This document shows, piece after piece, positions 51,412 to 61,702 of a DNA stretch of 64,000 nucleotides. The stretch lies in NCBI RefSeq assembly GCF_900167975.1, contig NZ_FUZU01000001.1, positions 1,150,580 through 1,214,579 of the forward strand. The letters run 5' to 3'. Numbering within the stretch: position 1 is the stretch's first letter; every line of letters begins with the position of its first letter. Source of the stretch: Ohtaekwangia koreensis (GTDB taxonomy: Bacteria > Bacteroidota > Bacteroidia > Cytophagales > Cyclobacteriaceae). The notes beneath the pieces were generated by a model, which saw only the letters and a program-made list of their open reading frames with translations, made no database searches and was not told the DNA's origin. The position numbers and the translations under genes are program-made.

Positions 51412-54366
51412 ATGAGACCGCATATTTTTTTGAGCCTTGTTCTCCTCTTTTTCGCAGAAGCAGGTGTGGCTCAGAATTTCCTATACACAACGCGAAATTA
51501 TACCGCAGTGGATGGTCTGCCTCAGTCACAGGTAACATCCGTAGTAGAAGATGATAACGGCTATCTTTGGATTGCTACACAAGGTGGTGGGTTGGCCCGG
51601 TTTGACGGGAAAGAGTTCAAAGTATATACTACCAAAGACGGATTATTCTCCAATAATATATCCTCACTTTTATTCGATCACGATCAGAATTTATGGATCC
51701 TTCATGCGCATGGTATTACACGGTTTAATGGCCATACGTTTAAGCGCTTTCAAAATAGGAGGACACCAAACGCTATGTACCGCAGAGTATTCGAGCATGG
51801 TGATTCTATCTTTTTTATATCCAGCGATGGTGCGACCGGTAAAATACACCATGACTCCCTATACTCATGGGGTAAACCAGCATTAAAAGGAGAGAAGCAG
51901 ATATGGCGATCGTTGCAAACACCGGATGGTGTGCAATGTTTTATTATGGACGATGGGTCATTTCGGATCAAGACGTTAAAAGAAACTTTTTCATTTGAAC
52001 CGGATGAGAAGTTTGGTAAGATATACTTTCCATTTATATATAAAGGGAATATAGCACTTCGCACTTCAGAAGGATATTCGATTGTAAACTATAAAGAAAA
52101 AAAGATCGAACCGTTATCCCTGCCTATCAAGCACATGATTCTTTCATACGATGAGAAGGAAAATGTTTTCTGGACGCGCGATGGTGCAAATCTGTTCCGG
52201 GAAACGGTTCACGCCAATGAAACTAAACGTGACACTATATTAAAGGATGTTAGTGTTCTTCAGGTAGTGAAAGACTCTGAAGGGAATGTATGGTTTGCTT
52301 CTGACGGGCGTGGACTATATAAATACTTCATACAAGATTTTAATCGTTGCAGCTCTGAAAAGCTTCGGGGTGTAATGGCCATCCTGAGCGATCGGAAAGG
52401 AGCCAAATGGCTTGGTACTTTAAACAAAGGGCTTTGGAGAATTAAGGATGGGAAGATTACTTCCTTCGTGGATGCACATGAATCCTATCGTAATAATATA
52501 GGTGTAGTAAAAGAAGGGCCTGACGGCACCATCTGGGTTGGTACGAACTATGGATTAGGACGGTATGATGAAGCGAGAAATGTATTCGTTTGGTATACCC
52601 GTGAAAAGGGCTTGGCAGGAAACCTGGTTTCGGCTATTGAGTTCGATGAGCAAGGGGTGATGTGGGTGGGTACTGCGAACGGACTTTCACGTTACGATGG
52701 TAAGTCGTTTCATAATTATAATACAACGAATGGGCTACTGAACAATGGCATCTGGCATCTGCATTACTCCAAAAGATACAAAACGTTGTTCCTGGCAACC
52801 GATTTGAATGTTCAGACTATTCGCGATGGAAAGATAGAGTTGGTGCAGGTACGCGGGCTTCGGAATACATCAATTATAAGTATCCTTCCTTACCAGGATT
52901 CCTTGTTAACATTGGGCACAGGTGGAGCCGGTGTAATAATTTATAATCCGAAGAGTCGTGCTTCAAAATTTATTACTACGCAGGAAGGACTCGCATCTGA
53001 CTTTATATACTTTGCTGCAGAAGATGAAAAGCACAATCTCTGGATTGGTACCGAAAAAGGTATTAACCGCGTAAAGCTCGATCGCAAACTTGAGATGGAG
53101 GAGAATCTATACTATGGCTACGACAACGGTCTTACCGGTGTAGAAACAAATCTGAATGCTTTTCAACTCACACCCGAGAGTAAATACTTCGGATTGGTAG
53201 ATGGCTTGTATGAGTTTAATGACCTGAGTGATGACCCCAGCCGATCGTTTGATCTTCACCTTACGGATATCCAGGTATTTTATGGTGAATACGATCCGCG
53301 CTTATATGCTGACACAGTCAATGGCTTTTTTAAAATTCCGGTAGACCCGAAGCTTCCTCCCGATAAAAATCATATTACATTTTACTTTAACCGTGTTGAT
53401 AAGCGTTACCCTAAATCGGTGAAGTTTAAATACTATATGGAGAACTTTGATAAGAAATGGTCGCAGCCTTCCTCGATGTCCGAAGTAACCTATAGCAACC
53501 TGCCACCCGGTAACTATGTATTTCATGTAATGAGTACAGATAAACAAGGAAGCTGGAGTTATAAAAAGATTGCGTATTCGTTTTCCATAAAGACACCGTT
53601 TTACCAAACCGCAGCGTTTATAGTCGGCTTGATTATTCTCATAGCCGGTATAATCACGTTGATACTATATCTGCGCGTGCGGCAAAAAGTTAACAAGATG
53701 TTAATGATGGAACGCATTCGCGTGAAGGAGCAGGAAACGCTTCGTAAAGAAATCGCCCGTGACTTTCATGATGAGATGGGAAACCAGCTTACACGGATCA
53801 TTAACTACATCAGCCTGCTGAAGCTGAACGGCAACGGTACGGGTAATGGCAGCAGCGATCTATATACCAAGGTGGAAGATTCTGCCAAGTATCTATATAC
53901 AGGTACGCGCGATTTTATCTGGTCGATAGATCCTGTGAATGATGAACTGTCCAAACTCTTTTTACACATCCGTGATTTTGGTGAAAAACTTTTTGAAGAG
54001 AAAAATATTCAGTTCAGAGCTTTCAATGAAGTGAAAGATAAAATCAAGCTTCCGTATGGTTTCAGTCGTGAGGCAAATCTGATTTTCAAAGAAGCGATGA
54101 CCAATGCCTTTAAATATTCGGAAGCTAAAAATGTGGCGTTGATGTTAAAGCGCAGTGAACCCGATGGTTTTGAAATGAGTTTTGAAGACGATGGTATAGG
54201 TTTTTTGACCGGTGACATAGAAAAATCGAATGGTCTTCAAAATATTCGTGAAAGGGCCGATAGAGTTCATGGTGTTTTACGTATAACCAGTGTGAAACAT
54301 CACGGAACGAAAATTACCTTAAACTTCAAACTAACTAAAACGCTCAAATATGGCCTTGCCCTTTAA
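51412..54366 (+). CDS. Two-component hybrid: propeller sensor, Y_Y_Y domain, HisKA_3 kinase
   Basis: About 984 residues from ATG 51412, which begins a signal peptide (IFLSLVLLFFAEAGVAQ); the frame is open to 51361. There are repeated periplasmic propeller blades (NGYLWIATQGGGLARFDG, GTIWVGTNYGLGRYD, GVMWVGTANGLSRYDG), then a Y_Y_Y domain (MSEVTYSNLPPGNYVFHV). A membrane helix (AAFIVGLIILIAGIITLIL) is followed by a kinase with DFHDEMGNQLTRI and a C-terminal ATPase domain. It overlaps the LuxR-type regulator by 17 bases. Confidence 0.93.
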   Translation: MRPHIFLSLVLLFFAEAGVAQNFLYTTRNYTAVDGLPQSQVTSVVEDDNGYLWIATQGGGLARFDGKEFKVYTTKDGLFSNNISSLLFDHDQNLWILHAHGITRFNGHTFKRFQNRRTPNAMYRRVFEHGDSIFFISSDGATGKIHHDSLYSWGKPALKGEKQIWRSLQTPDGVQCFIMDDGSFRIKTLKETFSFEPDEKFGKIYFPFIYKGNIALRTSEGYSIVNYKEKKIEPLSLPIKHMILSYDEKENVFWTRDGANLFRETVHANETKRDTILKDVSVLQVVKDSEGNVWFASDGRGLYKYFIQDFNRCSSEKLRGVMAILSDRKGAKWLGTLNKGLWRIKDGKITSFVDAHESYRNNIGVVKEGPDGTIWVGTNYGLGRYDEARNVFVWYTREKGLAGNLVSAIEFDEQGVMWVGTANGLSRYDGKSFHNYNTTNGLLNNGIWHLHYSKRYKTLFLATDLNVQTIRDGKIELVQVRGLRNTSIISILPYQDSLLTLGTGGAGVIIYNPKSRASKFITTQEGLASDFIYFAAEDEKHNLWIGTEKGINRVKLDRKLEMEENLYYGYDNGLTGVETNLNAFQLTPESKYFGLVDGLYEFNDLSDDPSRSFDLHLTDIQVFYGEYDPRLYADTVNGFFKIPVDPKLPPDKNHITFYFNRVDKRYPKSVKFKYYMENFDKKWSQPSSMSEVTYSNLPPGNYVFHVMSTDKQGSWSYKKIAYSFSIKTPFYQTAAFIVGLIILIAGIITLILYLRVRQKVNKMLMMERIRVKEQETLRKEIARDFHDEMGNQLTRIINYISLLKLNGNGTGNGSSDLYTKVEDSAKYLYTGTRDFIWSIDPVNDELSKLFLHIRDFGEKLFEEKNIQFRAFNEVKDKIKLPYGFSREANLIFKEAMTNAFKYSEAKNVALMLKRSEPDGFEMSFEDDGIGFLTGDIEKSNGLQNIRERADRVHGVLRITSVKHHGTKITLNFKLTKTLKYGLAL

Positions 54367-54982
54367 GAAGCGTGTCATGATCGTAGAGGACGATCAGGAA
54401 ATACGCAACAGCTTTAATCTCATCGTGAACAGTTCGCAGAAGTTCATGGTAGTAAATGCGTATGGCAGCTGTGAAGATGCCATTGATAATCTGAATCGTG
54501 ACAAACCGGAGATCGTATTGATGGATATAGAGTTGCCGGGAATGAATGGTATTCAGGGATCGAAAATAATTAAAGACAAGAGTCCGCATACCGACATCGT
54601 GATGGTTACCGTTTATGAAGATAGCGAGTTGGTGTTTGAGGCACTCAAGGCCGGAGCTTCCGGCTATATAACAAAGAGTGCTAACTATATGGAGTTACTT
54701 TCAGCATTGGAAGAAATTGTAAAAGGTGGCGCCCCTATGAGCAGCCGTATAGCACGTATGGTCATCGATAATTTTCACGTTAATCCAAATTCTCCGCTTA
54801 CGAAGCGCGAAACTGAAATCCTTCAACTCATATCAGAAGGTAAAACATATACTCAGATTTCTGAGGAGTTGTTTATTTCCAAAGAGACTGCAAAAACGCA
54901 CATCAAGAATATTTACTCGAAGTTGCAAGTCAATAGTAAATCAGAAGCGATCGCAAAAGCTAACCTTGAAAAATTGATATAG
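54350..54982 (+). CDS. NarL/LuxR-family response regulator
   Basis: A 210-residue regulator. Receiver: RVMIVEDDQEIRNSF, EIVLMDIELPGMNG (phospho-Asp), GYITKSANY. C-terminal LuxR HTH: LTKRETEILQLISEGKTYTQISEELFISKETAKTHIKNIYSKL. It overlaps the kinase gene and is its partner. An alternative start at 54377 is possible but would cut the first strand. Confidence 0.93.
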   Translation: MALPFKKRVMIVEDDQEIRNSFNLIVNSSQKFMVVNAYGSCEDAIDNLNRDKPEIVLMDIELPGMNGIQGSKIIKDKSPHTDIVMVTVYEDSELVFEALKAGASGYITKSANYMELLSALEEIVKGGAPMSSRIARMVIDNFHVNPNSPLTKRETEILQLISEGKTYTQISEELFISKETAKTHIKNIYSKLQVNSKSEAIAKANLEKLI

Positions 54983-55031
54983 CCATAACATCACCTTCAT
55001 AATGGGGGATAGTAATGGGGCATGACGCGTT

Positions 55032-55066
55032 AAAAGTCCGATGTGTTTTAGCACATCGGACTTTTT
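55032..55066 (+). terminator. Intrinsic terminator of the kinase-regulator operon
   Basis: AAAAGTCCGATGTG-TTTTAG-CACATCGGACTTTTT, 13-14 bp stem. Confidence 0.85.
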
Positions 55067-55139
55067 ATTTGTTGTGATTGAAACATAATATAAAATCAAC
55101 CGTATTGGGTGATAGAATTTAATGTGCAACATTTAAACT

Positions 55140-55244
55140 TTACGGCAGAATCCTTCCTCATACAAGTAGAAATTTCTTCATAAGTTTAGGTTAATGAAAA
55201 AAATTTCAGAAGGATTGGCCCCTCAGACGGAGGGGCTTTTTTTT
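55140..55244 (+). ncRNA. Candidate structured small RNA with intrinsic terminator
   Basis: Nested stems AATCCTT/AAGGATT (55149-55155 with 55210-55216) and GAAATTT/AAATTTC (55169-55175 with 55201-55207). An intrinsic terminator GCCCCTC-AGACG-GAGGGGC plus eight T (55218-55244) follows directly. There is no coding frame and it lies after another terminator, so an independent transcript is likely. No clear TAnnTTTG promoter was found. Confidence 0.4.
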
Positions 55245-55641
55245 GTCCTATAGAGTAAGAGAACTTAATCTGCTTTATGATTTTTTCGGACAACCCCTTA
55301 TAATCTTTTCTTAGAATACAGAGAGCCTGTATTGTCAAACTCAACGATCGCGGATTGCTGCGTGCGGTGATTCGATCTATGTCTGAACAGCTATACATGT
55401 TCTATATACACGTGCTTTACGTTTTGTCGGTATATATATCACTCGCAATCACGGCGTTTATATATGTCGTGAGACGATTTACTATTTTATATAACCCACC
55501 GTACGGTATATATACCTTCTGAATATACCGATTCGTCCGTCATTTTTTTGGGATTTGCTTTTGAGATTTTTGGTATAACATCCCTGACTACCGTTTGTGT
55601 TTTTTGGGGTGGAGTTAATTTTTATAACAAACCCAACTTGT
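55245..55641. other. Upstream region of the SusC operon
   Basis: About 400 bases with no supported gene. It is unusually rich in TATATA words and contains the palindrome GGTATATATACC (about 55505-55516). The true susC start is the ATG at 55642, so an upstream frame from 55597 is untranslated leader. Confidence 0.5.
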
Positions 55642-58600
55642 ATGAGGAAGATTTTACTAGCATGCTTCTGTTGTCTGTTGCACATTACTGTCGCATGGGC
55701 ACAAGAGCGAACTGTTACCGGAAAGGTAACAGCCCAGGAAGATGGATCACCGCTGCCTGGTGTGAATGTAGTGGTTAAAGGTACTGCTACGGGTACTGTA
55801 ACAGACGCTAACGGAGGATATACCTTGAGCGTACCTGCTGCAGGAGGCACATTGATTTTTTCATTCATCGGATTAATTTCACAAGAAGTTGAAATTGGAC
55901 AGCGTACTACGATCGATGTTCCGATGGCACAGGACATTACACAACTTGGTGAAGTAGTAGTAACCGCTGTAGGTATAGAGCGTGAGAAAAAAGCACTCGG
56001 TTATTCTGTTGAGACAGTAAGTGGTAATAAAGTACAACAGGTATCAGAACCCGATCCGCTACGTGCGCTTACGGGTAAAGTACCCGGTGTAAATATTATA
56101 TCATCCAGCGGTGCACCCGGGAGTTCTACACGTATTACAATTCGTGGTAACTCTTCCATGCTGAATAACAATCAGCCCTTGTTTGTAGTGGATGGTATAC
56201 CCTATAACAACGACTATGTTACAACAGAAGGAACGAACCTGAACACCGGTGGACTTACATCTGGTGGAGCGTTCTCAAGCCGTATCTCTGATCTTGATCC
56301 TAACGACATCAAATCAATGTCTATCTTGAAAGGAGCAACAGCTGCTGCGTTGTATGGTGCACGCGCTGCCAATGGTGTAATTGTTATCACCACAAAATCC
56401 GGCTCAGCATCTGCATCCAAGAAGGGACTTGAAGTTACCTATAGCGGAACGTATGGCATTGAGAAAATTGCCAACCTTCCTAATTATCAGAATACATATG
56501 GAACAGGTTCTAATTTTTCATATGCACAAGCAAACGGGTCATGGGGTGCGCCTTTTATAGGAGCACGCCCGTACGCTTCACTTGATTCTATACAACACTG
56601 GTATTCGGGAAGAAACGGGATGAGTAATTTTGATGGAAAGAAGGTTCCCTATAGAGCTTATCCGAATAACGTAAAAGATTTTTTTGAGACAGGTCGCATT
56701 GCCGAAAATTCTATTTCCATTTCTGGTGGGAATGAAAAGTCAGCGGTATCTGTAACATTATCACAGTTACAACAAAAAGGCTTTGTACCAGAGACAGAAT
56801 TTTTAAGACATAATTTTAGTCTGGGTGGTAAAACTACATTAGCGAATGGATTGATCGTTGGCGCCAACCTGGCGTATACACGCTCTCTGCAAAATGGTGT
56901 GTTGAGCGGTGCACCAAGTGCTACGTCAGGTGATCCTTCTGCTTTTGGTCGTACGCTATATTTCGGACGTAACTGGGATGTGCAAGGTCAGCCCTATGAA
57001 AATCCGGTAGATAATGGAAGCGAGTTCATGGTGGGAAGAGACCAGGTAAACAATCCATATTGGTCAGTGAAAAATTCTGGTATCCGCGGAAAGGTAGATC
57101 GCTTTGTTGCTTCCTTCAATGCTTCCTATGATATAAAAGATTGGTTGAATGTTTCATATCGAATTGGTATGAATGCATTCTCACAACGTCAAATGGAATT
57201 TCAGCGCCCCAACGGTGCGGGTAGTCCATTGGGTACCATTACCGAGTTAAACGTAACGACAGATGAAATCAACTCCGATCTGATCGCTACTGCCACGAAA
57301 GATATAGGGGAGAATATAAATATTCGTGCGCTCGTTGGATGGAACGTAAACCAACGCACCAGTCAATCACAATCTGTAAATGGCGTTGGGTATGTTGTGT
57401 TTAATATAGATGATATAGATAACACGAACGATGTAACGCCGAATGGAGGAAGTTATTCGCGCAGAAGACTATATGGATTCTACGGTGACGTAAGTGTAGG
57501 CTATAAAGATTGGGCTTTCCTTACACTGACTGGTCGTAACGATTGGTCATCAACATTACCGATACAAAACAGAAGCTTCTTCTATCCCGCGGCAAATGCT
57601 TCCATCATTTTAAATGAAGCACTTGGACTTGAATCTAATTTTATAAACTCAATCAAGATTCGCGGAGGCTGGGCCAATGTTGGTAATGATACCAGCCCTT
57701 ATCTACTCAGTACAGTATATGTTGTAAATGATTATGATAATGTTACTGGCAATGCTGCGGGTCGTCCATTCACACCTGCTAGTGGAGCTACTATTCCTAC
57801 AGCAGGACAGAGCGCAGTGCTTTCTGATCCGAATCTTAAACCGGAGAGAACAAGAGAAATAGAAACTGGTTTTGATCTTCGCTTTTGGAATGATCGTGCT
57901 GGTATAAACTTTACATACTACGATAAGCAGTCGAGTGATCAGATTGCACAGATTTCACTTCCGGAAGAAACAGGATTTCAAGCACAGCTTACAAACTTCG
58001 GTACTGTATCAAACAAAGGTATAGAGTTAGGTTTGGAAGTAACACCAGTACGTTTGAGCAACGGTCTTTCATGGACGATCTTCGGATCATTCACGAAAAA
58101 CAAGAATACAATCAAAGAACTTCGTAACGGTGTAAGTGAAATACAATTTGGCTCAGGTTTCACGGGTTCTGTTATATCTGTTCACCGACCTGGTGAGCAA
58201 TACGGACAATTACTGGGTACTGTAGATGTACGTGATGATGAAGGAAATTTACTGATCGATCCATCCAACGGACAGTTTATACGCAAACTTGATCCAGAGT
58301 TAATTGGTAATCCGAATCCTGATTTTATACTCGGTATAACAAACACGATTTCATTCAGAGGACTTACTATATCTGCACTATGGGATTTGCGTGAGGGAGG
58401 AGATCTCTTTTCAACAACGGCCAACTCGGTATTAGGTCGTGGTGTGCTGGCATACCAGGCGGATCGTGAAGGTAATGCCGTCCTCAAAGGTGTATATGGT
58501 GACCCTGAAACGTTTCAACCATACCTCGATGATGCCGGCAACAAAATTCCAAACCAGACGATGATCGAAGTGAACTCATTGTTCTTCGGTGAAACGTTTG

Positions 58601-58890
58601 CTGTGAATGCTGCCGATGAATGGTCTGTATTTGATGCTACAACGTACAGGCTACGCGAAGCTTCCATTACGTATGCATTTCCGAAATCACTTTTGCAACG
58701 CACGCCCTTTGGTGCTGTAAGCCTCGGTGTTACAGGACGCAACCTTTGGAACTACTCTCCACACATGCCAAAGGATCTGAACTATGACCCAGAAACAAAT
58801 CAGTTCGGTGCACGAAATGTACAAGGTATAGAATATAGCACTACGCCTTCCGCAAGACGATTTGCTGTAACGCTCCGGGCAACATTTTAA
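55642..58890 (+). CDS. SusC/RagA-type TonB-linked outer-membrane transporter
   Basis: About 1082 residues from ATG 55642 (MRKILLACFCCLLHITVAWA signal). There follow a carboxypeptidase-D-like domain (VTGKVTAQEDGSPLPGVNVV) and the plug with the SusC signature (NNQPLFVVDGIPYNN, ISDLDPNDIKSMSILKGATAAALYG). A large barrel ends in aromatic FAVTLRATF. It imports an oligomer, peptide or glycan with SusD. No glycosidase is nearby, so the substrate is unknown. Confidence 0.95.
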   Translation: MRKILLACFCCLLHITVAWAQERTVTGKVTAQEDGSPLPGVNVVVKGTATGTVTDANGGYTLSVPAAGGTLIFSFIGLISQEVEIGQRTTIDVPMAQDITQLGEVVVTAVGIEREKKALGYSVETVSGNKVQQVSEPDPLRALTGKVPGVNIISSSGAPGSSTRITIRGNSSMLNNNQPLFVVDGIPYNNDYVTTEGTNLNTGGLTSGGAFSSRISDLDPNDIKSMSILKGATAAALYGARAANGVIVITTKSGSASASKKGLEVTYSGTYGIEKIANLPNYQNTYGTGSNFSYAQANGSWGAPFIGARPYASLDSIQHWYSGRNGMSNFDGKKVPYRAYPNNVKDFFETGRIAENSISISGGNEKSAVSVTLSQLQQKGFVPETEFLRHNFSLGGKTTLANGLIVGANLAYTRSLQNGVLSGAPSATSGDPSAFGRTLYFGRNWDVQGQPYENPVDNGSEFMVGRDQVNNPYWSVKNSGIRGKVDRFVASFNASYDIKDWLNVSYRIGMNAFSQRQMEFQRPNGAGSPLGTITELNVTTDEINSDLIATATKDIGENINIRALVGWNVNQRTSQSQSVNGVGYVVFNIDDIDNTNDVTPNGGSYSRRRLYGFYGDVSVGYKDWAFLTLTGRNDWSSTLPIQNRSFFYPAANASIILNEALGLESNFINSIKIRGGWANVGNDTSPYLLSTVYVVNDYDNVTGNAAGRPFTPASGATIPTAGQSAVLSDPNLKPERTREIETGFDLRFWNDRAGINFTYYDKQSSDQIAQISLPEETGFQAQLTNFGTVSNKGIELGLEVTPVRLSNGLSWTIFGSFTKNKNTIKELRNGVSEIQFGSGFTGSVISVHRPGEQYGQLLGTVDVRDDEGNLLIDPSNGQFIRKLDPELIGNPNPDFILGITNTISFRGLTISALWDLREGGDLFSTTANSVLGRGVLAYQADREGNAVLKGVYGDPETFQPYLDDAGNKIPNQTMIEVNSLFFGETFAVNAADEWSVFDATTYRLREASITYAFPKSLLQRTPFGAVSLGVTGRNLWNYSPHMPKDLNYDPETNQFGARNVQGIEYSTTPSARRFAVTLRATF

Positions 58891-58908
58891 TCATTAAAAA
58901 GCAACCTT

Positions 58909-60591
58909 ATGAGTTTTAGATTTCATAAAATAATAGCTGCTTTCGCGTGCCTCACCTTGTTGAGCTGCGAAAAAGATTTCCTGGATATAAACGATGATCC
59001 CAGTAACCCGCTGGACGTTTCGCTTGAATTGTTATTGCCATCAGTTCAACTGGATATGGCAGGTTCACTCGGAACAAGTACCGGGGGACTATCACAGATC
59101 ACCAGTTCCTATATGCACCAGATTGTGCAGCGCAGTAATCAGAATGACTATGGATTACAAGGGACAGACAGTGGTGTACAATCGCCCTGGCTTGTATTAT
59201 ATACCCGTGCTTTAGCGGATAATGAAAATATCATTCTGAAAGCAACGGAGGAAGAAGCATGGCCATATCTAGGTATGGCACAAGCCATGAAAGCATATAC
59301 CTATAGCTTGATGGTAGATGTATGGGGAGATGTACCCTTTACCGAAGCGCACAAGGCACCCGCAAATCTGTTGCCTAAATATGATCAGGGTGAAACTATA
59401 TATCCACAACTTTTTGCGCTGCTGGATGAAGCAAAGGCAAACCTGGAGAAGGAATCCATTTTCGAAGTGGGAGATGAAGATCTCTTCTACGGAGGTGATT
59501 CTGAACTTTGGATTAAGTTTATCAATTCGTTAAAACTTAAACTATATAACCAGGTACGTCTCGTACAAGATGTGTCTGCTGAAGTAGACGCGTTGATCGC
59601 AGAAGATAATTTCATCAGCAGTGCAGCAGATGATTTCGAAATGGAGTATGGCACAAGTGTAGGGCCTGATAACCGGAACCCTGGCTATGTACAGGAATGG
59701 TCGCCTGGTACAGCGAACTATTACATCAGCCCGTACTTCTACGAAGTGATGGCAAACCTGAATACCTTTAACCATCCGGATTACGGAGGAGAGATCGATG
59801 TAAAAGATCCACGTATTCCATATTACTTCTACAATCAGATCGGAGAAGTGAGCACATCCAGTTCACCTGAAAATCCTTGTACCTATTGCTACGGGTATAT
59901 AGATCCAAACACGGATGAGTTTGTGATCAAGCAACCTGCACTGCAAGGTACGGGTATGGTTTCTATTTTTGCTTTCTCGTTAGATATAGATCCTAATGAA
60001 GGTTATGGTCAGGGACGTTCACAAACTGTTGCCGGCCTGTACCCCCTGGGTGGTAAATATGATGATGGCGATGGGGGAGCAACTAATTTTGACGGCTATC
60101 CACAAGTACCACAACGCCTGTTGAATTACTATGCAGTAAAGTTTACACAAGCAGAGTTGTTTCTTACCAATGCCGCGACAGGTGATGCCCGGTTAGCATT
60201 CCGTGATGGTATACGCGCAGCCTTTGCCAAAGTAAATGAGATTGCCACTGACGTTGGTGCTCCGGTAATATCAACAACAGCGCGCGATAATTATGTAAAC
60301 GCTGTGTTGGCTGCTTATGACGCTGCTGATGATGATGGTAAACTGGAACATATCCTTACTCAAAAATGGATCGCGAGTTTCGGCTGGGGTGTTGATATGT
60401 ATACCGACTATAGAAGAACCGGCTTCCCTCAATTGTACGATGGTAATACTGACAATCTTAACTATACGATTCGTACAAAAGAGTTTCCGTATGCGTTTCC
60501 ATGGCCAACGAATAACCTGGCTGTGAATAGCAATGCACCGGCTCAGAAAGTAGTAACCAGCAATGAAGCCAAACCATTCTGGATGAAGTAA
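58909..60591 (+). CDS. SusD/RagB-type nutrient-binding outer-membrane lipoprotein
   Basis: A 560-residue protein with lipobox ACLTLLSC and the early signature KDFLDINDDPSNP. It has TPR-like helices (YLGMAQAMKAYTYSLMVDVWGDVPFTEA) and the C-terminal QKWIASFGWGVDMYTDYRRTGFP. It caps the SusC barrel. It lies 18 bases after susC. Confidence 0.94.
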   Translation: MSFRFHKIIAAFACLTLLSCEKDFLDINDDPSNPLDVSLELLLPSVQLDMAGSLGTSTGGLSQITSSYMHQIVQRSNQNDYGLQGTDSGVQSPWLVLYTRALADNENIILKATEEEAWPYLGMAQAMKAYTYSLMVDVWGDVPFTEAHKAPANLLPKYDQGETIYPQLFALLDEAKANLEKESIFEVGDEDLFYGGDSELWIKFINSLKLKLYNQVRLVQDVSAEVDALIAEDNFISSAADDFEMEYGTSVGPDNRNPGYVQEWSPGTANYYISPYFYEVMANLNTFNHPDYGGEIDVKDPRIPYYFYNQIGEVSTSSSPENPCTYCYGYIDPNTDEFVIKQPALQGTGMVSIFAFSLDIDPNEGYGQGRSQTVAGLYPLGGKYDDGDGGATNFDGYPQVPQRLLNYYAVKFTQAELFLTNAATGDARLAFRDGIRAAFAKVNEIATDVGAPVISTTARDNYVNAVLAAYDAADDDGKLEHILTQKWIASFGWGVDMYTDYRRTGFPQLYDGNTDNLNYTIRTKEFPYAFPWPTNNLAVNSNAPAQKVVTSNEAKPFWMK

Positions 60592-60616
60592 TGGAATGAA
60601 CTTTAAAGAAACGATC

Positions 60617-61537
60617 ATGAAGAAGACACTATATTCAATACTATTATTTAGCCTCGGAATTCTTTTTGCCTGCGAAGAACAGGGAGAATTAGGATTGGAT
60701 GAATCAGATGAGGGATTCAATTTCCGCATGGTGCCCAGTGCAACATCTTTTAATCTCGCCGATGAAGATCCAAGCGTTACGTTTACCATGTACTCTGAAA
60801 CCGATAATATAAAGAAGGTAAATGTAATTGTAGAGCTATACCAGTTTCTGAACGATGCAAAGACCTGGCGCTTTAACCTGGCAGAGATCGATGGAGCTAC
60901 CATTAAAAATGATGGCACGACTAAGATTACTATTCCGCTTTCATCGTTCGCAAATGCTACCGGTATAGATCCTGCTACACTAGGAGGCGGTGATGTATTC
61001 ACCATCTACAATGTAGTGGAGCTTGAGAATGGAAATGTATATCCGGATACACTTGAGCTTGGTGGTAAGACCTATATCAACACAGAAAATTCATTCTACC
61101 CTTCCGGTGGAACAACGAGCTATACTGGGCAGCTGAATTTTCCAATGGTGTGCTCGGTATCGTCACCTTTTACCGGAACATATACTGTTACCGATGATTG
61201 CGATCTGTTCGCAGGAGAAGTTGTGCTCTCTACGGTAGCGGGCAATCCTGTGCAACGCGCGTTTACGGGTGTGTGGACGATCGATCCTGATAACGTCTTT
61301 CCTGGGATAGGTTTTAAGTTTGACCTGACCTGCGGAAGAGTGTTTGTTCAGACGCAAAGCATTGGTTTAGGATGTGGAGGAGGAAGCAACGTGGATGTTG
61401 TGACCTCGGCTATCGAAGACTTTGGTCCCGGGCTGTATGACGATCTGGATGACAGCGAGTTCACGGTCAATGTCAGATATCCGAACGCAGATTGTTTTGG
61501 AGGCTTTGATTGCAGACTAACCTTTACAAAAAAGTAG
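60617..61537 (+). CDS. Third gene of the SusCD operon, surface lipoprotein
   Basis: About 306 residues from ATG 60617 (MKKTLYSILLFSLGILFAC, lipobox Cys). The rest is beta-rich and acidic with several cysteines (DDCDLFAGE, CGGGSNVD, NADCFGGFDC). Its place after susD suggests a SusE/F-like accessory binding lipoprotein, though sequence similarity is not obvious. The start at 60596 is seven residues earlier and less likely. A terminator follows. Confidence 0.78.
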   Translation: MKKTLYSILLFSLGILFACEEQGELGLDESDEGFNFRMVPSATSFNLADEDPSVTFTMYSETDNIKKVNVIVELYQFLNDAKTWRFNLAEIDGATIKNDGTTKITIPLSSFANATGIDPATLGGGDVFTIYNVVELENGNVYPDTLELGGKTYINTENSFYPSGGTTSYTGQLNFPMVCSVSSPFTGTYTVTDDCDLFAGEVVLSTVAGNPVQRAFTGVWTIDPDNVFPGIGFKFDLTCGRVFVQTQSIGLGCGGGSNVDVVTSAIEDFGPGLYDDLDDSEFTVNVRYPNADCFGGFDCRLTFTKK

Positions 61538-61566
61538 CGTGTGCTATCCTATAGGATGATAAAAAG

Positions 61567-61595
61567 CCGTTTCCGAATGGAAACGGTTTTTTTTT
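61567..61595 (+). terminator. Intrinsic terminator of the SusCD operon
   Basis: CCGTTTCC-GAAT-GGAAACGG followed by nine T. Confidence 0.85.
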
Positions 61596-61702
61596 GATCT
61601 TTTTGACATTTTATAGACTAAAAGGCGTATGTAGGTTTTTCCGTGCTTTTTTCCGGAAAGTGACGCCTAACATTCTTTAGTTGCAACATACTTTACTGCA
61701 TT

